From: Eledone cirrhosa
Taxonomy: Eukaryota; Mollusca; Cephalopoda; Octopoda; Eledonidae
Direction: 5' to 3'
DNA: 64,000 nucleotides
Assembly (NCBI GenBank): GCA_964016885.1
Contig: OZ024743.1
Coordinates: forward strand, 74,287,973 to 74,351,972
Under the pieces are notes generated by a model. The model saw only the letters and a list, made by a program, of their open reading frames with translations. It was not told the origin of the DNA and made no database searches. Shown here piece after piece: positions 57,301 to 64,000 of this stretch. The position numbers and the translations under genes were made by a program. How positions within the stretch are numbered: the first letter of the stretch is position 1; each line of letters begins with the position of its first letter.

Positions 57301-58829
57301 TTACCATCAATCACCTCCTCTTCATGGACGATCTTAAGCTCTTCGGGAAAAGTGAGAAGGAGTTGGATGTGCTTGTTGACACTGTCCGTATTTTCAGCAG
57401 TGATATATGTATGCAGTTTGGTATTGGTAAATGTGGAGTCATTGTGATGAAGAGGGGTAGGTTGAGCAGAAGTAACGGGATCCAGATACCAACAGGTGAG
57501 ATGATAAAGGAAATTGACTCTGAGGAAGGATACAAGTATTTGGGCGTTCTGGAGGCTGATGGCATAAAGAACAAAAAAATGAAGGAATTGTTAAGAACTG
57601 AATACATTCGGAGAGTAAGGAGCGTATTGAAGTCACATCTGAACAGCAGAAATGCCATAAGCGCAGTAAATTCCCGAGCTGTGTCTATTATTAGGTACAG
57701 TGCGGGAATTCTGAGATGGAATGTTGCTGAACAGAAAGAAATGGATAGGAAGACTAGGAAGCTATTGACTATCTACAACATGTTCCACAAGAGGAGTGAT
57801 GTCGATAGACTCTACCTAAGGAGATCTGAGGGTGGAAGAGGTCTTATCAGTATAGAGGACTGTGTTCAGATGGAGAAAAACAACCTATACAAATACGTGA
57901 CCTATAGTAAGGAGCCAATGCTCAGAACTGTACTGAAGGAGGGGACAGTAGGCCAGGGGATGTCCAAGGAGGAAATAACATCAAGGAGGAAGAGCAGCCT
58001 TAAGGGAAAACCCCTTCATAGTACCTTCTTTGAGAAAACTGAATTTAGAGATCCACAGACATGGAACTGGTTGAGAAGAGGAGACCTCAAAAAGGCTACA
58101 GAAGGAATGCTAATGGCTGCGCAGGAGCAGGCCCTCAAAACGAAGTGGTTGAAGCACCATATCTACAAGGAGGAGGCTAGCCCACTGTGCAGGATCTGTG
58201 GAGAGAGAGAGGAGACTGTGGCTCACATTGTGTCCGAGTGTAAACACCTAGCCCAGACCCACTATAAGGGCTGGAGACACGATGTGATGGGCAGGGTGAT
58301 CCACTGGCACCTGTGCAAAGTAAACAATCTACCACATTCTGAGAAATGGTATGAGCATAGGCCAGAGGCGGTGGGTGAAGGTGCTGTGGGATTTTAGGAT
58401 ACAGACGGACAAAAAACTGGAACACAATAGACCTGACCTGGTGGTTGTGGACAAAGAAAAAAGATCGTGCCTGATTGTGGATGTGGCCTGCCCGTTCGAC
58501 ACGAGAGTGCAAGAGAAGGAGAGGGAGAAAATTAACCGATACCAGGACCTAAAGTGGGAGGTGAAAAGGATTTGGAACTGCCATGAAGTCAAAGTGATCC
58601 CGATTGTCATAGGCGCACTGGGGACTATCTCCAAAAGTTTCCAGGGATGGTTAAAGAAAATCGGCCCCTTCACGCTTTTTGGAACGCTTCAAAAGGCATG
58701 CTTGCTTGGAACAGCAAGAACCCTCCGATACGTCCTGAATATCTGAGGCTGCAGGTAGTGGCTTGATATTCAATCCAACGGACTTTCCAGTTAACCAACA
58801 TCAATGACTGAGATTCAAGGAATAACAAT
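54302..58829 (+). mobile_element. RLE-type LINE, family C (copy C4), full length
   Basis: A complete element of about 4.5 kb lies between two (AAT)n arrays. The 5' UTR (54302-55367) has a segment rich in CACCAC and ATCACC (54670-54850) and an A-rich stretch near 54940-55060. One long frame, a short 3' UTR and the end AAGGAATAACAATAAC follow. Absence of a non-(AAT) target duplication fits insertion within the array. Confidence 0.93.
55368..58746 (+). pseudogene. Dong/R4-like LINE polyprotein, full length with a late frameshift
   Basis: ATG at 55368 starts 1009 open codons. The N-terminal domain (residues about 40-110) has NWTKELNRTVMQCYLKSNP and MHNIWNE, then QARVIRTNGW. A linker and WWKKRLSGQ follow, then RT: NYRPITCLPVMW, GWIDYRKAFDMVPHSW, GIFQGNSLSPLLF and FMDDLKLF (D near 654-655). 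Motif B has N613 where every other copy has D. The zinc knuckle CRIC-X8-H-X4-C follows. After PEAV a 14-bp deletion relative to C2 (near 58373) shifts the frame; the RLE (RPDLVVVDKEKRSC, LIVDVA) is open in 58351-58746. Apart from these two changes the protein is intact. The N-terminal domain may bind DNA. Confidence 0.9.
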
Positions 58830-58832
58830 AAC

Positions 58833-58879
<47 letters not shown>
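58830..58879. repeat. (AAT)n microsatellite joining LINE C4 to C5
   Basis: About 16 units between the 3' end of C4 and the 5' end of C5, as at 29695-29739. Confidence 0.98.
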
Positions 58880-60352
58880 GGGAAGAAGACGCACGTGGTG
58901 GATAGAAGGTCACGAAAGCGCTCCTGTAAGTTTTTGATTTTTAACATATTTAAATCAATTGTGAAATAACAATTCTTAGTACAAATGATACATAAAGAAC
59001 CAAACTCAACTATCAGAAAATTCGGATCCATAATATTCTGTTATATCACTCAAATATTTAATTTTGTATTATACATTTTATATTCAAAAAAGAAAATGGT
59101 TATAAATGGAAGAAAACCCCCTCTGTCTACACTATATAGAACAGCCAAATAACAGCAATTTCACCAACACCACAAACTAGATACACCACCTATCCCATCA
59201 CCCCTCTGTGTACACTAAATACAACAGCCAGATAACGGCAATTTCACCACCACCACCACCACTAATCCCAGCATAATAATAATAATTACTATTATTATTG
59301 TCTCAAGTTTTCACAAAATGTTTAATTCCAATATTAAGATAATATGTCAACACATATATTAAACATACGCGACTAACCGCATAGATACGCCGATCAAACA
59401 AACTACAGTCTATTCAACAAAACTCAGTAACGACAACGCCATCACTATAGTCACCGCCGCCACCACTCCATCCATCATTGCTACCACTATCCCATCACTG
59501 CCGCCACCACTCCTTCATTGCTACCACCGCTATTCCCCCATTACCTTCTGTTAACTTACGAAAGGGGAAGGTGGCAGTATCACTAAACAATATTAATATT
59601 TAATTTTGGATCAGGAATGTTAGAGTCGAAAAGGAGGAAAATGGCAAAATGACTAAATAACTAAATAGCTAAATGGACAGAGAAGATAATTTCACCACCA
59701 ACACCAACACCACTACCACGCTAAAAACTCTAGTCAAGTTACCTCAACTTCTATTTCTACTTCAACTTCAACACCATCACTACAGTACTACGATCACATC
59801 ACCCCCACCACTGCCTCATTATCGCTACCGCCGCTATTCTCTCCCACTACCTCCTGCTAAGTACTACTAACACAGCACCACCACCACCACCACTGCCTCA
59901 TTATCACTACCGCCGTTATTCTCTCCCACTACCTCCTGCTACATCGTAGTGTCCCCACTAAAAGAGGAAGGCATCAAAATATATAAATAGACTGATTTGA
60001 TGACCCGGTCAAAAAATCAAAAAACCAAAAGTCAAAATCAAAGCAGCACAACAACGAAAAACGTAAAGAAAAGAAAAATGAAAAGAAAAACAAACAGACG
60101 GACAGAGAAGGGAAGGGAAAAACTAAGTCAGACATTCAAACATTACATTACAATGAAACCTATGCTTATTCTTTTTTGTTGTTTTTTCTTTGCCTGTTTG
60201 TTTGTTTGTTTATTTATGTTCGTCTACAGCGTGATAGTGCCACACAAAAATCACCTGGAGTGACGAAATCACCGGTGGTTATGTAACCATACATTCACCA
60301 ATCCTCGATAAGAGTGTTTAAATGTCGAACCTAAACAGTTCGAATAACGGCG

Positions 60353-61587
60353 AAGTGGAGACTAGAATGTCATGTGACAGACTCTCACCCAGCATGTGCT
60401 CCCTGGCTCAGCAGCAGGGACCTGGCTGTCAACCAAATACTGCTGGTGTCGGAGGAAGAAGATAAAGGAAAGGGACCAGAACCAACTGGACGAAAGAATT
60501 GAATAGAACTGTTATGCAATGTTACCTGAAGAGTAACCCCAAGGAGAAAGGCTATAGGAAACGGATGCATAACATCTGGAACGATATTGGTCTATTTAAA
60601 TTAGATGAACAAATATTGGCCGGGCAGGCTCGGGTAATAAGAACTAATGGGTGGATAAGCAAGCTGGAACTGGAGGAACTGAGCAGAGAGATTAGGTTGG
60701 AAATGGAGAGTGGAGTATGCCAGGCAAACGAGCCAGTGGGAAATGAAGGTGAAGAGGTTGAGAGAACGGAGGAACCATCCGAAGCAGACAATGATCTGAA
60801 TGCTGAAATAAATAATTGTTTCTACTTTTGGCACAAGGCCAGCAATTATCCCAGTGCATTACTGGTACTTTATTTTATCGACCCCGTAAGGATGAAAGGC
60901 AAAGTTAACCTAGGCGGGATTTGAACTCAGAATGGCAAGGGCCGTAACTCTATGCGTCAAAGCATGGCGTCCAACCCTCTACCGATACTGCCAATTCACT
61001 GCCAATTCACCGCCAATGCTGAAATAAATAATACCTGGAACAAAGATACGGCCATTGAGGAGATGAATGCTGACGGGCTAGGGCAAGATTTGGTTGATAT
61101 CCTAAACGTAGTGGTAGATGAATTGAACAATGATAGGGGGAAACCTATGAACCTAAGGTTTGTAGACAGGAAAAAGTTAAAAGAAACAACAGCTAAGGTA
61201 AACAAAGTCATCCCATACCTTGAGGCGAGGAGCCTTCACCAGTACAACAATATCCTCAAAGCAACAGCAAATGCGGTGAGGAAATTACTTGGCATAAAAG
61301 CGAGAGGAAACAACAAACAAGAAAGATCAGAACCTTGGTGGAAGAAACGACTGAATGGTCAAATCAGGGAAATGAGAAATGACATTGGAAAGCTTGAGTC
61401 CTTACTGAATGGGACACTAAAAAACATAGACATTAAAAATAGACTGGAAATAAAGTACAAAACTAGGCGGAAAAAGCTAAATATTATCATAGAGGAACTG
61501 AAGCAACGAGTGCAAAAATTAGGCGATACGAGAGCAGAGTCAGTCAGTGTAGACAGAACCGCATGTTTGACATCAACCAGAAGATGA
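60353..61587 (+). pseudogene. N-terminal half of the LINE C5 protein, broken
   Basis: At the place of the C4 start codon C5 reads GTG, so the natural start is lost. A TAA lies in the GRRRR-like stretch near 60460. The frame 60499-60924 has NRTVMQCYLKSNPKEKGYRKRMHNIWNDIG and QARVIRTNGW, and then enters the inserted SINE. After the SINE 60952-61587 continues with LNNDRGKPMNLRFVDRKKLKETTAK and SEPWWKKRLNGQ. A 13-bp deletion near 61509 (against C4) shifts the frame before the RT. Confidence 0.85.
60817..61014 (-). mobile_element. tRNA-derived SINE inside LINE C5, with 18-bp target duplication
   Basis: The minus strand has GAGTTCAAATCCCGCC (B box), CTTTCATCCTTACGGGGTCG, GCACTGGGATAATTGC and the 3' module GGCCTTGTGCC. 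The LINE sequence AATGCTGAAATAAATAAT flanks it on both sides (60799-60816 and 61015-61032). Copy C4 has this site once (55818-55835, with changes), which confirms an insertion. At its tRNA end GCCAATTCACTGCCAATTCA shows a small duplication. Confidence 0.95.
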
Positions 61588-63970
61588 TGTTTGGACAGCT
61601 TCAAGGGACAGAAAGAGGCAACGACTTGATTCCTGAGGCGGAACAAACTAAGACATTCTGGAAAGGAATATGGGAGCAGGATGTTAAACATAATGACCAG
61701 GCAGTGTGGATTGAGACAGTACAAAAGGAGATTAGTGAACAGGCACACCAACAAACTGATTTGAGTATCACAGTTGAAACTCTTAAGGGGCAGGCCAAAA
61801 AACTAACCAACTGCAAAGCACCAGGCCCAGATGGTGTGCAGGGGTATTGGATTAAAAATATAACATCCTTCCACCCGAAACTGACAACCATGTTCAATGA
61901 CTGCTGGATGTCAGGTGAGGTACCAGACTGGTTGACAAAAGGTACCACAGTTCTGGTAATGAAAGACAGAATCAAGGGTAATGATGTTACCAACTATAGA
62001 CCTATCACATGTCTGTCCGTAATGTGGAAACTGTTGACAAGCATTATGTCTGAGGAAATCTACCATCACCTCCACACACACAACTTGTTACCAGACGAAC
62101 AGAATGGATGCCGAAAGAAGTCCCGTGGTACAAAGGACCAGTTACTTATTGATAAGATGGTAATGAGGAATTGCAAGAGGAGACACACTGGTCTTGCCAT
62201 GGGATGGATAGACTACAAAAAGGCATTTGACATGGTGCCTCATTCTTGGATCACCAAAAGCCTAGAGATCTTCAGTGTGTCAGATAACATCAGACAGTTG
62301 TTGGGCAAAATTATGAAGTCCTGGAAAACAGAGTTAACATCAGCTGGAGAATCCTTGGGAGGCGTGAAGATCAAGAGAAGGATCTTTCAGGGAGATAGTC
62401 TGTCCCCTCTGTTGTTTGTCCTTGCCCTGATGCCCCTGACCATTATACTGCGAAAAGTGAGAGCAGGATACAAGTTGGGAAAGGGAGAGCTTACCATCAA
62501 TCACCTCCTCTTCATGGACGATCTTAAGCTAATCGGGAAGAGTGAGAATGAGTTGGATGTGCTTGTTGACACTGCCCGTATTTTCACCAATGATATATGT
62601 ATGCAATTTGGTATTAGTAAGTGTGAAGTCCTTGTGATGAAGAGGGGTAAATTGAACAGAAGCAACGGAATCCAGGTAACAACAGGTGAGATGATAAAGG
62701 AAATTGACACTGAAGAAGGATACAAGTATTTGGGTCTTCTGGAGGCTGATGACATCAAGAACAATAAAATGAAGGAATTGATAAGATCTGAATATATTCG
62801 GAGAGTAAAGAGCGTATTAAAGTCACATCTGAACAGTAGGAATGCCATAAGTGCAGTAAATTCCCGAGCTGTGTCTATTATTAGGTACAGTGCGGGAATT
62901 CTGAGATGGAATGTTGCTGAACAAAAAGAAATGGATAGGAAGACTAGGAAGCTATTGACTATCTACAACATGTTCCACAAGAGGAGTGATGCCGATAGCC
63001 TCTACTTAAGGAGATCTGAAGGTGGAAGAGGTCTTATCAGCATAGAGGACTGTGTTCAGATGGAGAAAAACAACCTACACAAATACGTGACTGATAGTAG
63101 GGTGCCAATGCTCAGAATTGTACTGAAGGAGAGGACAATAGACCAGGGGATGTCCAAGGAGGAAATAACAACAAGGAGAAAGAGCGGCCTTCATGTAAAA
63201 TCCCTTCATAGTGCCTTCTTTGAGAAAACTGAATTCAGAGATCAACAGACATGGAACTGGTTGAAAAGAGGAGACCTTAAAAAGGTTACAGAAGGAATGC
63301 TAATGGCTGCGCAAGAGCAGGTCCTCAAGAAGAAGTGGTTGAAACACCATATTTACAAGGAGGAGGCTAGCCCACTGTGCAGGATCTGTGGAGAGAGAGA
63401 GGAGACTGTGGCTCACATTGTATCTGAGTGTAAACACCTAGCCCAGGCTCACTATAAGGGCTGGAGACATGATGTGATGGGCAGGGTGATCCACTGGCAC
63501 ATATGCAAAGTAAACAATTTCCCACATTCTGAGAAGTGGTATGAGCATAAGCCAGAGTCGGTGATAGAAAACGATTAGGTGAAGGTGCTGGGGATTTTAG
63601 GATACAGACGGACAAGAAACTGGAACACAATAGACCTGACCTGGTGGTTTTGGACAAGGAAAAAAGATCGTGCCTGATTGTGGTTGTGGCCTGCCCATTC
63701 GACACGAGAGTGCAAGAGAAGGAGTGGGAGAAAATTAACCGATACCAAGACTTAAAGTGGGAGGTAAAAAGGATTTGGAACTGCCATGAAGTCAAAATGG
63801 TACCGATTGTCATAGGCGCACTAGGTGCTATCTCAAAAGGTTTCCAGGGATGGTTAAAGAAAATTGGCCCCCGCCACGCTTTTTGGAACGCTTCAAAAGG
63901 CATGCTTGCTGGGAACAGCAAGAACCCTCCGATTCGTCCTGAATATCTGAGGCTGCAGGTAGTGGCTTGA
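61563..63970 (+). pseudogene. RT, zinc knuckle and RLE of LINE C5
   Basis: The 671-codon frame 61563-63578 has KAPGPDGVQGYWIK, WIDYKKAFDMVPHSW (motif A), RIFQGDSLSPLLF (motif B), HLLFMDDLKLIGKS (motif C) and YKYLGLLEADD. The knuckle CRIC-X8-H-X4-C follows. A TAG at 63576-63578 replaces the glutamine codon after END. One T is then missing in GCTGGGGATTTT (C2 has GCTGTGGGATTTT). The RLE lies in 63644-63970 and its start, with RPDLVVLDKEKRSC and LIVVVA. There the second catalytic D is changed to V, unlike C1, C2 and C4. This is a moderately aged copy. Confidence 0.88.
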
Positions 63971-64000
63971 TATTCATTTCAACAAACTTTCCAGTTAACT

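Larger units (their letters stand above)
58880..64000 (+). mobile_element. RLE-type LINE, family C (copy C5)
   Basis: It starts GGAAGAAGACGCACGTGG and has a longer 5' UTR than C4, with extra CACCAC-rich blocks (59230-59290, 59440-59540, 59690-59910). The coding region carries a SINE and many lesions. The 3' UTR reaches the window edge within CTTTCCAGTTAA, so the last bases and any (AAT)n lie outside. Confidence 0.9.

Overview
This window reads as intergenic DNA from an animal genome dense in retroelements and microsatellites. The mix suggests a coleoid cephalopod such as an octopus: tRNA-derived SINEs of a type I associate with cephalopods, several LINE lineages, Penelope-like element (PLE) remnants, and very long (AT)n, (AAT)n, (CATA)n, (GT)n and (GA)n arrays in AT-rich sequence. 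The organism is inferred from memory, not tested. I found no host protein-coding gene, no rRNA and no functional tRNA. Almost all long reading frames are retrotransposon proteins, mostly decayed.

Layout. 1-3.3 kb: the 3' end of a LINE with zinc-finger tail (family A), then fold-back repeats that carry hammerhead ribozyme motifs. 3.3-5.9 kb: a family A LINE on the minus strand, bounded by (CATA)n. 5.9-14.4 kb: two copies of a LINE (family B) with a restriction-like endonuclease (RLE). 14.4-17.2 kb: palindromes, a GC-rich 92-94 bp tandem repeat and a SINE. 17.2-20.5 kb: a third family A copy with an AP-like endonuclease. 20.5-24.2 kb: LINE and mariner fragments among (CATA)n arrays. 24.2-34.7 kb: a head-to-tail run of Dong/R4-like RLE LINEs (families C and D) joined through (AAT)n. 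34.7-51 kb: PLE remnants with a GIY-YIG domain, hammerhead motifs, large palindromes, SINEs and a mariner fragment. 51-54.2 kb: two LINE fragments, then about 1.5 kb with nothing recognisable. 54.2-64 kb: two more tandem family C LINEs, again joined by (AAT)n, the first full length.

Three patterns stand out. (1) Different element lineages border different microsatellites: RLE LINEs C and D border (AAT)n, the zinc-finger LINE family A often borders (CATA)n, and the PLE-type fold-backs border (AT)n. (2) Hammerhead ribozyme cores occur at seven places, three of them with an eight-base-pair or nearly perfect stem I. (3) Near-perfect palindromes with arms of about 30 to 130 bp occur every few kilobases.

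The proteins act in retrotransposition: reverse transcriptase with an RLE (B, C, D) or an AP-like endonuclease (A) would nick the target and prime cDNA synthesis, and SINEs presumably borrow LINE machinery. The best-preserved frames are the 5'-truncated C copy at 26963-29609 and the D copy at 30913-34563, which one in-frame TAG interrupts.
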